From contig CAJNDS010002620.1 in the NCBI GenBank assembly GCA_905221605.1, forward strand, positions 248,001 to 312,000: a stretch of 64,000 nt of DNA, in the 5' to 3' direction. Made by a program: the position numbers and the translations under genes. The DNA is from Symbiodinium natans (lineage: Eukaryota > Sar > Dinophyceae > Suessiales > Symbiodiniaceae). Each line of letters opens with the position of its first letter. Position 1 is the stretch's first letter. Under the pieces are notes generated by a model. It was given only the letters and a program-made list of their open reading frames with translations. It searched no databases and was not told the DNA's origin. Shown here piece after piece: positions 12,835 through 22,845 of the stretch.

Positions 12835-14890
12835 TCATACGAGTAGTAACAATAAACATCCCCAAAGCCAAATGACGGTATACTGCATGCCTGGGCCGCG
12901 GGCATCTTTGTACTGTCCTTCCTCGGGTGCGCCCACACGTGGCTTCTACTTCCAGGGCTCGAAGGCCTAAACGAACCTACTCTTTGCTGCTGCTGAAGAA
13001 CCCCAGAAGAATAAAAACTATATATTATCCCTATATTACCCTTAGTCAGGAAGAATGTTTTGCAGATTTTTTGGTGGTTCTGAAGCAATTCGTAGGAACG
13101 CCTCGAGCCCAGAGCGCCGTGTCAAAATTGTCTGCAATCGGGCCGCGTATCTTCGCCCATCGGCCCAGGTGAAGATACCGTGGCCGTGCATGCGATTGTT
13201 GACCTTGTAGATTGTCAAGGTTTAGAGGGCCAGCGATCACACAACCCATCACAACCCTAAACTGCGGAACTGGCTGCCTGAGTGTTCAGGGGCCGCAACC
13301 AACCCTAAACTGCGGAACATCTCAGCCGACGGCCCATTGACCTTCGTATCTTCTTCGGTCCCCCTGCAACAGCCAGTTGCTAGGGTTTCAGGCTTCAGGC
13401 CTGTGAGGATCTCTTGCATTCTGCAGGTTTCTGCAGGCAACGGGCGCACCCAAATGTACAAACCCTCGCCGTTGATCTCGTTGTTGCTGAATCCTCCCTG
13501 TGCGAAGTTTGGATCGGGTTTGGATCAGGCTTCTTCAGTTCTTCTTCCAATGTCCATGCAGTCGCTGCATGTACCAGGGACTCGTTTGGGTATCCAAGCA
13601 CTTTCATGGCCATAAGCATTGTCCTCGTAGCTCGAGCCATCGGCCCACATGAAGCTACCGTGTCCGTTCTTCTTGCCGTCCTGACGCCAAATGGAAACAG
13701 TAACGTCCTGGAGCGATGCTGCGGACCGAGTGCCAGGCTACATAGTCGCCCTGGTATCTAGCACCTGCAGATGAAATCTGTGCAACTGACAGGCACGTCA
13801 GAGACGAGGACCGGAAGTCGCCGGCGCAACTCAGCACGAATGACTACGACTGCAGCTCTGAGAGCGCAACCGTCCGGCCAAATTTCGATGCCCTTTCCAT
13901 GCCTTCACTTGGGTGATCTTGGGTGCTCGTCCCTGAAGGCTCAACTGCGTAGTCCCTCACATTCCGATCTCCAAGCAGCCGGCTGCTTATCATCTCTCCA
14001 CTGGCCCTCGTACTTGGAGCCGTCAGCATGCTGATACCTGCCCAGCAGGAATGGGTACAGTGTGGGTACAGTACGGGTACAAGTACGGGTACAGTATATG
14101 GGTACAACTTCACAGCAACTTCAGAGCTGAGGCTCCAACATGCCCTGGCCGTGAGCCTTATCCTCGCGCCACTGACCCTCGTAGACCTCACGGAAGAGCG
14201 TCACTGCTCCCATCTCCTCTACACCCCCTTTGGCCACCCCCCTTGCACTGGGCACTTTGCATCGCCATCGATGTGTTCGAAGCGCCCGTAGCCGTGGGCT
14301 TTGTCGCTCAACTGGCGGGCTGCGCTTACGCGCCCGACAGCTTTGCGTCTGGTCTACCACGTCTATGAGAGACCATGACAGAACAAAAGAGCTTGTCACG
14401 CAAACTCTCCTCATATGCCCTCTTCTGATCAACTCACGCATCATGCCGCAACACAAATCTCATCAAGTCTCCGGAGGCGCACCCACTGCCCAACGTATCT
14501 GGCCCCGTCGGTCCACAACTGGCAGGCGCGGCATCCAAGCGCGGCATCCAAGGCAGGCTCAAGACTTCAGGAATCTTCAACTTGGAGGTCCATGGTACTC
14601 ATTAACCAAAAACTGTATTGATAACAAGGGGCTTATGAGTGGGTTATAAGTACAGCTAGAATTGGTTAACAAGAGCCATGAACCCTTCATCCGGGCTCCG
14701 GGCCTGCTCGCCGTGGCCTTGCCTCATGTCGCCCACCCTGAGCCAGTGGATACGTTATTGCAACTGCAGCTTCAAGGCAGACCACAGGCCTAAGAAAGCC
14801 TATTAAACCGCAGCGCACGCGTGAACCCAGAGCCATGACCCTGGCTGAGGTCCAGGCCAGGAGCCTGCGTACGTGGCGCCGTTCTCATAC
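12835..14890 (-). CDS. MORN-repeat protein, at least 13 micro-exons
   Basis: A chain of about eight MORN repeats (Y-E-G-x-W ... H-G-x-G ... W-x-D-G pattern), 183 residues visible. Exons in coding order: 14858-14890, 14704-14737, 14483-14518, 14261-14311, 14140-14186, 13984-14037, 13871-13902, 13742-13764, 13624-13680, 13450-13497, 13331-13363, 13147-13203, 12877-12921 (open to a TGA at 12835). Joined exons keep frame and repeat spacing throughout, e.g. DGARYVGQW|LSDKAHGYG and GLYIW|GDRRRYEGQWA|VNN. Donors are GC at five introns, GA at one, GT at six; all acceptors are AG. MORN proteins usually bind membrane lipids or act as scaffolds in flagella and cortex; the specific role here is unknown. 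The 5' end is not found. The 3' end may be the TGA, giving a hydrophobic tail (VIWLWGCLLLLLV), or another exon may follow. Confidence 0.85.
13498..13623 (-). other. GA-AG intron in the MORN gene
   Basis: The upstream exon ends TGGCTCGAGCTACGAG and the intron begins GACAATGC. It ends GCACAG, and the next exon starts GGAGGATTC. Joining them reads SSYE|GGFSNNEINGEG, a complete MORN core. No GT or GC near the boundary preserves the repeat, so a GA donor is the simplest reading. Confidence 0.75.
14187..14260 (-). other. GC-AG intron in the MORN gene
   Basis: The intron begins GCAAAGTG directly after codon GAT and ends CCGTGAG before GTCTACGAG. The join gives HIDGD|VYEGQW, with the D-G-x-x-Y-E-G spacing seen in the other repeats of this gene. 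Confidence 0.75.
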
Positions 14891-14963
14891 CTGGAGAGTG
14901 GAGTTCGAGTCCCCAAGAAAGCGCGGACACGGATCGCGGTGAAAATTTGGCAAGTGGAGCACA

Positions 14964-15215
14964 TTAGAACATTAGAACCCATTCTCTCCCAGAACCGAAA
15001 CGCATCGAAGCGCTGCGCATCGCTGCGAGGCCCGGACGTGAAGAGGGCCCTGGCGCGTCCCAGAGAGGGGTGATGGGAAAATTGGGCGCAAGCTCCTGCC
15101 CAGTCCCCTGAATCCGCCTGACTTCGCTCGGCCCAGAGGTCTTCTCGTCGAAGACGGTGGCATTCAACTGAGCAAGTTGGGTCACTCTAAAACCGGTAGC
15201 CCATCTGAAAGGCAC
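14964..15215 (-). CDS. Possible upstream exon of the MORN gene
   Basis: An 83-codon minus-strand frame with an ordinary composition (includes NATVFDEKTSGPSEVRR). It ends in RFGSGREW, which resembles the first half of a MORN repeat and lies just upstream of the first confirmed MORN exon. I could not find a donor of accepted type that joins it to 14890 with perfect repeat spacing; a GA donor would leave the repeat about three residues short. It may be part of the same gene, part of a neighbour, or chance. Confidence 0.3.
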   Translation of the reverse strand: MPFRWATGFRVTQLAQLNATVFDEKTSGPSEVRRIQGTGQELAPNFPITPLWDAPGPSSRPGLAAMRSASMRFGSGREWVLMF

Positions 15216-15466
15216 ATGTCAGTGTTGTTTCATTGTTGTTGCCTGAAGGCCTTCGGGTGTATAGGCAGGCTCCAGCCTCGTTCTCCGCCTCATCGGTATC
15301 ACACCTTGGCCCACACTTGAGGACGAAGATGGCGACCTATCTCCTCAAAAAAACCGGCACATGGCCCGAGGCCAAAAGTGAGAGCCGGGGCTCTGGCAGG
15401 CAATGGCTAGCCCGCCCGCCCATCGCCTCGCTTTGCATATCTTTGCATTCTTTGGGGTGGGGGTGG

Positions 15467-15467
<1 letters not shown>

Positions 15468-15502
<35 letters not shown>
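15468..15502. repeat. Poly-G run of 35
   Basis: An unbroken guanine run just downstream of GGGTGGC. Such a run can form quadruplexes and is hard to sequence, so its exact length is uncertain. Confidence 0.95.
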
Positions 15503-15503
<1 letters not shown>

Positions 15504-15600
15504 ACCGAACCCAAAAACCTCCCAAGGACGAAAACCCTTCCCTTCCATCAGCCCAAGGATGCCCAAGCGCCTCAGCACCTCGAGGTGCCCGATGAGCGCG

Positions 15601-15666
15601 AAGCTCGGAGAAGCTCGGAGAAGCTCGGAGAAGCTCGGAGAAGCTCGGAGAAGCTCGGAGAAGCTC
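15601..15666. repeat. 10-bp tandem repeat AAGCTCGGAG
   Basis: Six perfect copies and a partial seventh of AAGCTCGGAG, each copy identical. A CG/GT-rich stretch follows at about 15690-15721. Confidence 0.95.
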
Positions 15667-15669
15667 AAG

Positions 15670-16470
15670 AGGCAATTTCTATGTGTGTGCGGGTGTGCGT
15701 GCGTGCGCGCGCGCGCGCGTGTTTTTTGTCCTTGTGCAGGCTTGTTGGCTGAAGACTCTCTTGCTGCTAGCCGGAGTGTGGGGTTTTGGCAGACCTCTAC
15801 TGCGGCAACAGTGGATATCTACGGTTGTCCAACATTGCTGTCTGACGCTTTAATGGTCAGCACAGCGTGGCGTTTTGCCAGCAGCTGGAGCCAGAGAGCC
15901 CGGACAGCGGTTTCGATCAAGACGATGGAATGTCACACAACACTCACAAAGACCTCCTGAAGACCTCGCCATTTGATGGGGACCCCGAAAAGAGACCCCC
16001 AAATAGTAACATTCCCTTATCATGAGGACCCCTATAAGGTACCCGCCCTAACTTCCGAAACCCCCATTCTTAAATCGACTCCTCGAGCTGCCAGCCGTGG
16101 CCTCGTCGACAGCCTCTGTCCTTTCATCGGCAATCTCTTGCCTGCACGCTTTGCATTGCTCAGGCTGGGCATTGTGTTCAGGTCTGGAATGGTGCATGGG
16201 CCGATCTGCCCAAGTAGATGCTTCTGGTCTTGAAGGTAGCATACAAACCAATGGTTAAAACATGTCCTTGTTGCCAAGCAGCCCGCCCCGGCAAGTCAGC
16301 GGCACGACATTTTCCGCCAGAGAGGCAGATGATCGCGAGCGCGCGGGATGGCTGGACCCCACGTCGCGATGCCGTCTAGCTACAACATTAAATGTCAATT
16401 GCTGCGACACGAAGCAGTCAAGTGTCGCATGGTGTGCAGACCTGCTGCACCTCCGCTCAGCCTTGCAGTA
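15670..16470. other. No gene recognised
   Basis: Non-repetitive sequence after a short GT/CG-rich tract. Several frames of 60-86 codons overlap on both strands and none shows a domain or clear splice structure. I can support no feature here. Confidence 0.5.
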
Positions 16471-16471
16471 G

Positions 16472-16640
16472 CTAATGGCTTGCAGGCAATTTTGCCTTGT
16501 CGTAAATGCTTAGAAAATGCTTGGGTTCTGCCAGGACGGACCCAGCAAAAGTCCTCGCAGACACCAGGCATCCGATGAATCCCATTTTAGTGGAAAGCGC
16601 ATCTTGCACTGCTGCCACTTTGGGAGAAAATGCCATGGGC
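16472..16640 (-). CDS. Possible exon downstream of 16783-16983
   Basis: The minus-strand frame reads FSPKVAAVQDALSTKMG and SVLAEPKHFLSIYDKAKLP before a stop near 16472. The composition is natural, with few of the Arg/Ser/Pro biases of shadow frames here. It has no recognised domain. It lies on the same strand as the preceding exon-like frame and could be the end of the same gene. Confidence 0.35.
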
Positions 16641-16782
16641 CACCGCACCCACGCCCTTCTTAAAACATCTACAACTACCACGACTTGGGCCACAACCACT
16701 GTGCCACAACCCTTCTGAGCAGTCTTGTCCGTTTGCGGCGAGGGTCGGAACAAGATTGTATAGGAACAGACTGGTAAGCTGG

Positions 16783-16983
16783 TTATCCGGCACTTGTCGA
16801 AGTACACTGAAGCTGCCCCAGATTTGGGCAGGGGTTGAGCAGCCAGGCAAGGTTCCAAATCACGCGCCGGTACACCTCACCACATCGCTTCACGTCATGC
16901 TCCTTGCGGAATTGTCGATTCCGGGGCGCCTCCTTGACATGCGCTTTGTAAGTTAATGGTGAAGGTTGAATTTGCTCTGCCAT
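16783..16983 (-). CDS. Probable exon with start codon, unknown protein
   Basis: A minus-strand frame of 66 codons begins MAEQIQPSPLTYKAHVK and continues with a basic, helix-prone stretch (RRVIWNLAWLLNP). The beginning reads like a genuine N-terminus. Downstream on the same strand (16472-16640) another stretch looks coding (SPKVAAVQDALSTKMGFIG, then SARTFAGSVLAEPKHFL) and could be a later exon. No known family was recognised. Splice sites between the two were not resolved. Confidence 0.4.
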   Translation of the reverse strand: MAEQIQPSPLTYKAHVKEAPRNRQFRKEHDVKRCGEVYRRVIWNLAWLLNPCPNLGQLQCTSTSAG

Positions 16984-16999
16984 CTTGCCATGCTCTGCT

Positions 17000-18235
17000 C
17001 GCTTTTTCCTACACTGTCTTCACTGCCAGCGCCAGCAGCACGGGTCCTTCTGCTGGAGGCTTCTGCTCCCAGGCACCAGAGGGAGCGGAAGTACCAGAAG
17101 TGCCTAAAACAAGCAATGGCGGCACTCTGTTCTCCCACTTCCGTAACAAAAACGCGGAGGCAACAAGGCGAGCTTGGCTTGGAGATCGGAAAGTGAGCGC
17201 GTGAGCGGGTGAGGGGGTGAGGTGATTTGGTAAGTGGGCCAGCTACGGAACCGCCCCTGCTCATACTCCCCTGACTCAGCGAGTTCTTCCCTAACATCCC
17301 AAACGCCGAACCCAACATGCTGCGCCTCGAGGAGCCCAGCGCTTGGTGCCGGACGCCCGGCCGGAACCTGGAGTTCAGGGCAGCCCTGAACGACCAGCAA
17401 AGGCTTGAAGCTAGTAAGCATTGAAGTTGCAAGGGGGCTTCTCACGTTGCATCACATTAGGGAAGGCCAATCTTTGCAACCACCGTTCGTTGAAGGCCTC
17501 TGTACGTCTGGCACATCCTGGCATTCTTCAACCAAGACGACCTCTCCCACCCTTTCTGGGTCTGCGGCCATTCCAGTGGCCTCGCTGACCCTGTCCCTCA
17601 GTCAAGGCTGTGCACTCTCACAAGCAAACAACATGAGAGCACTACAAATTCTCGGCAACGTCAAGAAACTTGGTGCAGAGCCCACCAGCTTCCTCCTCCA
17701 CTTCCGTCTTAGCCGAAGTTAGGCTTGCAGATGCTGCGCTGCTTGCTCCATGCAGCATGCCGCAATAGGCGGCAATACTTTCAAGACTTGTCCTCTTTCA
17801 CTTGGCTCAAGCTTGAGGCGCCGGCACCAGCCATCCTCCCAACTCTCCTGAAGCCAAGACTCTGTTGCAGAGCTACAAAGTGCCCATTGAATTATGAGGT
17901 ATCACTACATGTGCATGGTACATGCCACGCCTGCTCTCCCCACCACGAGTCGTGACCGCCTCGCGTGTGTCATCGCTCTGACAAGACGGTTCCAGGGGCA
18001 TGTGGGACTTGTGCTGTAAGAAGGCTGAACTCGATACCTACAGGCAGAGCATATCTGCATGCAGTAAGCGTTCGACCATACCATTCGTCCTTGCGGGCGA
18101 CTGCATTGATGCCACAACGTGTCGTGGGCATGTCTGCGAGAGTTCATATCATACTCCCGCTGTCCTGCCAGTTCTTGCTCTTGGACTTGCCATGGCCTGC
18201 CAGATGCTGTCTGCATGCCGGGCATGCCACTTCAG
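17000..18235. other. No gene confidently placed
   Basis: Overlapping frames of up to 159 codons occur on both strands without recognisable domains. A minus-strand stretch near 18040-18225 (EQELAGQREYDMNSRRHAHD) reads reasonably but has no support. A 10-base TTGGCTCAAG at about 17801 matches the end of the dinoflagellate spliced leader, which may be chance. Confidence 0.4.
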
Positions 18236-18301
18236 GTTGAGGGTCCAGAGCCAACCAAAAAAAAGCGGAAGGCCTTTGAGAGGCTTCGTGCTCTCTTTTG
18301 T
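18236..18301 (+). CDS. Probable plus-strand exon, basic nuclear-type segment
   Basis: The segment after CCACTTCAG reads VEGPEPTKKKRKAFERL and then RALFC, ending at a GT donor (TGT|GTCACC). TKKKRK is a typical nuclear localisation-like cluster. The 66-nt length keeps phase. No family is recognised. It could belong with the exon-like segments at 18672-18775 and 19429-19529 on the same strand, but the phases at the intervening joins were not resolved. Confidence 0.45.
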
Positions 18302-18456
18302 GTCACCAGAATCCTGCGCCGCGCAGGAATGCACTCGTGCATGATAAGGGGGCGCACTTTCGAGTTTACGCTGTCAGCACTCGTGCTAAGACGTTATCTG
18401 CACCTGCCACCACACACACTCTCTCACTTGAAGGATGCACTGCACACGTCGCATAG

Positions 18457-18600
18457 CTACAAAGAGCATCCCTGATGTTCTTGAGGGTTCGGGATGTTCT
18501 GGAGGGTCACTTCTGTCTCCGCCCCCCGCCTTCTCCTTGGCTGCCTTGGCTGCCTCTGGGCTCTTCCAGCCTTTGCCTGACAAATCAAGGCACAGGCGGG
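18457..18600 (-). CDS. Possible minus-strand exon, Ala/Lys-rich
   Basis: One minus-strand frame reads GKGWKSPEAAKAAKEKAGGG, then a Pro/Ser-rich tail (RSDPPEHPEPSRTSG). An alternative frame is Arg/Gln-rich (RAQRQPRQPRRRRGAE). The first looks more like protein. The strand is opposite to the neighbouring plus-strand candidates, so at most one of the two gene models may be right. Confidence 0.3.
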   Translation of the reverse strand, partial: PACALICQAKAGRAQRQPRQPRRRRGAETEVTLQNIPNPQEHQGCSL

Positions 18601-18671
18601 GCCCTTAAGCAAGAGACATGAAGTCCCTTCCCCCCCCCCCCCAAGGATGAACCTGTGTGGAAGCTCTGCAG

Positions 18672-18775
18672 CCCTAAACTTGTTCCAGGAAAAGTCTCTG
18701 CTGGACTCAGACTTCGCCCGCACCTGCTGATGCTGCAGGACCTTTGCCAGAAGGCAAGGAGGTCCCCTGGCGCGG
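18672..18775 (+). CDS. Possible plus-strand exon, unknown protein
   Basis: After GCTCTGCAG the plus frame reads PKLVPGKVSAGLRLRP and HLLMLQDLCQKARRSPGAG, ending at a GT (GCGG|GTGTGAG). The composition is helical and basic. It lies between the two other plus-strand exon-like segments. The phase does not match a direct join to 18301, so another exon or a different boundary would be needed. Confidence 0.35.
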
Positions 18776-19428
18776 GTGTGAGTCTTCGCTCGCGCTGACA
18801 CCACTGGCACCATCACGCACTTTCCAGCTTGAGATCACCCAAACACTCGGTACATGAAGAGCCCCGAGCAAGACCTCCGAATACACTAGCCACTAGCCCA
18901 CAGTCAAGACTCCTTCACGACAGCTGTCATAGCATCCGAGTGGACACGACGGGCCAACCAACGCAACTGGTACATCAGAAGCTCACCAAGAAGATCTCAA
19001 TTGCACATGGGCTGAGCCTTGCCAACCGCACTGTGGCCGTTGACAGTCGTGGCACCGTTGGCTTTGCCTCCACAGGACTCTACAGCAGCTACCTGAGCCA
19101 ACGTCATGGGTTCGTGGTCTTCAAAGCTTTGGGGCTTCTCGGGTTCCCCTGGGTGTAAAGGGCCGCTCTGGGAACGCAAGGTACGCTGGGGGCCTCGGCT
19201 GGTCTTTCCAGCATCTTTCGCAGCCTGCGTGCGCCATGTTCCAACGCCGGATGGCTTAAAAGGTTTGCGACCGTCTAACATCGTGAGCTAATCGCCCGTT
19301 GCCACCGAAATATACTTGATACCATCCCCAAATGCCAAACTTCGAAAACCAAAACCAAGTGGGCCAAAGACCCAGAGGCCCCTCTGCTGGCCCAGGTGCT
19401 GGTCGGGGCCCCAGTGCTTTTGGGGCAG

Positions 19429-19529
19429 CCTGTAGGCAGCGCTTGAAGAAGGATTTGGAGGAGGGGAAGGCGCTGCCGTTCCTCAGCCGAAGCCCTGAGC
19501 CTCCTAAGCGCAGCCGTGGTAGCCGCTAG
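19429..19529 (+). CDS. Probable last exon, basic C-terminus
   Basis: After TTGGGGCAG the plus frame reads CRQRLKKDLEEGKALPFLS and RSPEPPKRSRGSR followed by TAG at 19527-19529. The end is Arg/Ser/Pro-rich, as in many nuclear or RNA-binding proteins, but no domain is present. The same frame stays open to the left through a Gly/Pro/Ala-rich stretch (19332 onward). It is best read as the last exon of a plus-strand gene that may include the exon at 18236. Confidence 0.45.
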
Positions 19530-19633
19530 ATTGTCACTGCACAACCGGAGTAGACATATTGAGCAGTCTTTCCGTGTACTACAGTACTAACCCTAAGTCA
19601 CTCTGAGCCCGGATACCTAAGACTTGCTGTTGG

Positions 19634-19780
19634 TTAGTAGGGAATCAGGGAATGAAGTACCCTATATCCTCCCAATATATACCCTTTAAGGAACTATATA
19701 GGGTACCCTATATTCCCCTTTTTACACCCCTTAATTCAGGGATTATATAGGGCACCCTATATCCCCCCATTCCCTACTAA
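19634..19780. mobile_element. Small inverted-repeat element (MITE-like)
   Basis: The 147-bp segment starts TTAGTAGGGAAT and ends ATTCCCTACTAA, a perfect 12-bp terminal inverted repeat. Internal CCCTATAT and ATATAGGG motifs extend the pairing. It has no coding capacity. No clear target-site duplication flanks it, so mobility is an inference from shape only. Confidence 0.55.
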
Positions 19781-19927
19781 GCAACACTAAGAAGAAGCCC
19801 CCACGGGAAAGGAAACAGGGCCTTGGCTGCGGAGCCGTTCCTCCCGGCGGAGGCAGCGGCCTCTGCGGGGCGAAGTTGCGGCCGGTTGGGGCTTCGAGGC
19901 TGAGTCCTCTGTACACTTCTGAATATT

Positions 19928-20245
19928 CGTGTGTGTGTGTGTGTGTGTATATGTATATCTATATATGTTATATTATATATATTCTATATATATATGTATA
20001 TATTATGTATATATATATTTATTCCGTCCGTTTGTTGTCTGCATATCTGGTTCTTTCTTTAATTCTTTCTTGCACACACTCTCTCTCTCTCTCTCTCTAG
20101 CTCGCTCAGTCTCTCTCCTCTTCTTCTTCTTCTTCTTCTTCTTCTTCTTCTTCTTCTTCTTCTTCTTCTTCTTCTTCTTCTTCTTCTTCTTCTTCTTCTT
20201 CTTCTTGTTCTTCTTCTTCTTCTTCTTTTTCTTCTTCTGCTGCTG
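19928..20245. repeat. Compound GT / TA / CT / TTC microsatellites
   Basis: A GT tract is followed by TA-rich sequence, a CT tract near 20079-20098 and a long TTC (GAA on the minus strand) array from about 20119 to 20240. GAA/TTC arrays can form triplexes. The poly-Phe and poly-Lys translations are artefacts. Confidence 0.95.
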
Positions 20246-20465
20246 GGCATGAGGGGGGCCCGGGGCCTCCCCCGCGTGCACGCGCGCCCGAGTTCGTTGT
20301 CCAGTGTGACGCTTTTTCGGGGTCCTGTCGGTTTCCCCTGATTTGGTTGTGATACTTCCTTCGATGGTGAGCCGTGTCATTTCCCTCTTTCTCTCTCTAA
20401 CTCACTCTCTCTCGCTCTCTCCCTCTTTTGTTCTCTCGCGGCAAACACCGCACGTGACAATACAG

Positions 20466-21236
20466 GCTTGGGTTCTTGCCATGTGCAACTCACGAAAACC
20501 ACAGTCCATGACATACAAGCTGGGGCCTTGCCATGCGAACTCACGAAAAAACACAGGGCGTGACATACAGGCTGGGGCCTTGCCATGTGAAACTCACGAA
20601 AAACACGGGGCATGACATACAGGCCGGGGCCTTGCCATGTGAAACTCACGACAAACACAGTGCCTGGCACACAGGCTGGGGCCTTGCCATGTCAAACTCA
20701 CGACAAACACAGGGGCCTGGCGTACAGGCTGGAGCCTTGCCATGTGAAACTCACGAAAAACACAGGGCGTGACATACAGCCTGGGGCCTTGCCATGTGAA
20801 AAACACAGGGAGTGACGTACAGGCTAGGGCCTTGCCATATGAAACTCACGAAAAACACAGGGCGTGACATAATTACAGGCTGGGGCCTTGCCATGTGAAA
20901 CTCACGAAAAACACAGGGCGTGACATACAGGCTGGGGCCTTGCCATGTGAAGCTCACGAAAAACACAGGGCGTGACATACAGGCTGGGGCCTTGCCATGC
21001 GAAACTCGCGAAAAACACAAGGCGTGACGTACAGGCTGGGGGCTTGCCATGTGAAACTCACGAAAAAACACAGGGCGTGACATACAGGCTAGGGCTTGCC
21101 ATGTGAAACTCACGAAAAAACACAGGGCTTGACGTACAGGCTGGGGCCTTGCCATGTGAAACTCACGAGAATCACAGGGTGTGACGTACAGGCTGGGGCT
21201 TGCCATGTGAAACTCACGGAAAAACACAGGGCGTTT
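20466..21236. repeat. 52-bp minisatellite, first block
   Basis: About 14-15 tandem copies of a 52-bp unit: GGGGCCTTGCCATGTGAAAC, TCACGAAAAACACAGG, GCGTGACATACAGGCT. The unit varies by a single A in the AAAAAC run (52 or 53 bp). The block ends at AACACAGGGCG, after which unrelated sequence starts. Confidence 0.95.
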
Positions 21237-22423
21237 GTTTGCAACACAGCTGAGGTGACCCAGTCTAGCGTGAGCCTAACGACGTGAGTAACACATCGGT
21301 CGTCTTTAAGACGAGCAAAGGCTTCGAAGTAAAGCAGACGAAAAGAGAAAAAGGACACAGTCAACAGATGCACCGATAGTGCCTATAAAATTGATTGTGT
21401 CTCGAAGCTTGAGGTTGTCTCAAAGCAGCAAATAGAGAACAAAAAGAGCTGCACAGTATCAGAGGAGACCACAGAGCCACCGGTAGAGCGGCAGTGGAGA
21501 GTCTCAGAAAAGCTCCAAAGCAGGCAGAAGTAAATATATACAGATATATACAGAGTTGTGGCCGAAAAACAAATTAGAAAACGAATTCAAAAACGAATTA
21601 CGATCCCCTCATCGGGAACTCTCAGCAGATGGCTGCTATAGCCAACTTGTCAAAAGCTGAGTCAAAAATGGCATGGAAAACATGGAAAAACACGAGCATC
21701 TACAGTGAACGCCCACAAGTCTGAGAAAAAGGGATTGAAAGCGGAGGGAAAAGCTTGTCACATCGGCATCCCTTTACGCTGGTCGGGCTCCTTCTTGTGG
21801 GAGAGCAATTTTGTTCTAGCCCCGACCAGAAGTTACCATGACAGAAGAACAGCTTGCATGACAACCCGACGGGCATCTTTGGGCCCCCTTTTCTTGTTTA
21901 GCGTCGGGTGTCCAGCCGAGAGGCACTACATTATTCAGGCCATGCATCCAATGGGACGATACAATCCTCCCAAATGGCAGCATCACTGCGTTTGGGTGAC
22001 TCTAACCAGAAAGACACGCCAAACCACCAACCCCAAACCCCAACACCCCAAGAACCAACCAAGGGAAAGAGACACCCAAGGCAACGCAGCGCTCCAAAGA
22101 ATCTTCACTGCATCAAGCTCCGAAACATGCACATGCAAGCCACAACTGCGAGTACAAAGCTGCTCATCTTTGCATGAGCTGTTAACTTCAAATGTGAGTG
22201 AGAGAGAGCGAGTGAGAATGAGAGAGTGCCTCATCCAAAGTGGGTCTGCAGGAGAGCGTCAATGCCAACCCCACGCGTCGGCCTTTGCATGGCGTTAGAA
22301 ATCGCCTCACGTCGACGATAGGCCCAAAGCATATAAACATGCGCAAGTTCCGCTCGCACATGCTCAGACTCCAGCACGATGGCTCTCCTACGATCATCGC
22401 AAAGGTAATGGCTGCCCTGATCA
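21237..22423. other. 1.2-kb segment interrupting the 52-bp minisatellite
   Basis: Unique sequence lies between two blocks of the same minisatellite. AACACAGGGCG occurs at both junctions, which could be a target duplication or simply part of the repeat. No terminal inverted repeat, poly-A tail or protein domain was seen. A 197-codon plus frame (21705-22298) has no recognisable features. An inserted element or a duplication of the minisatellite are both possible. Confidence 0.5.
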
Positions 22424-22845
22424 AACACAGGGCGTGACATACAGGCTGGGGCCTTGCCATGCGAAACTCACGAAAAAACACAGGGCTTGGTGTACAGGCT
22501 GGGGCTTGCTATGTGAAACTCACGAAAAAACACAGGGCGTGACGTACAGGCTGGGGCTTGCCATGTGAAACTCGCGAAAAAACACAGGGCGTGACGTACA
22601 GGCTGGGGCTTGCCATGTGAAACTCGCGAAAAAACACAGGGCGTGACGTACAGGCTGCGGCTTGCCATGTGAAACTCGCGAAAAAACACAGGGCGTGACG
22701 TACAGGCTGCGGCTTGCCATGTGAAACTCGCGAAAAAACACAGGGCGTGACGTACAGGCTGGGGCTTGCCATGTGAAACTCGCGAAAAAACACAGGGCGT
22801 GACGTACAGGCTGCGGCTTGCCATGTGAAACTCACTGCCTTGCCA
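22424..22845. repeat. 52-bp minisatellite, second block
   Basis: About eight more copies of the same 52-53-bp unit as at 20466-21236, in the same orientation. Several units here share the variant CTCGCGAAAAAAC, so this block has been homogenised separately from the first. Confidence 0.95.

Noticed and set aside
20003-20380. Lys- or Arg-rich frame through the TTC/GAA array
   Set aside because: It is pure microsatellite translation.
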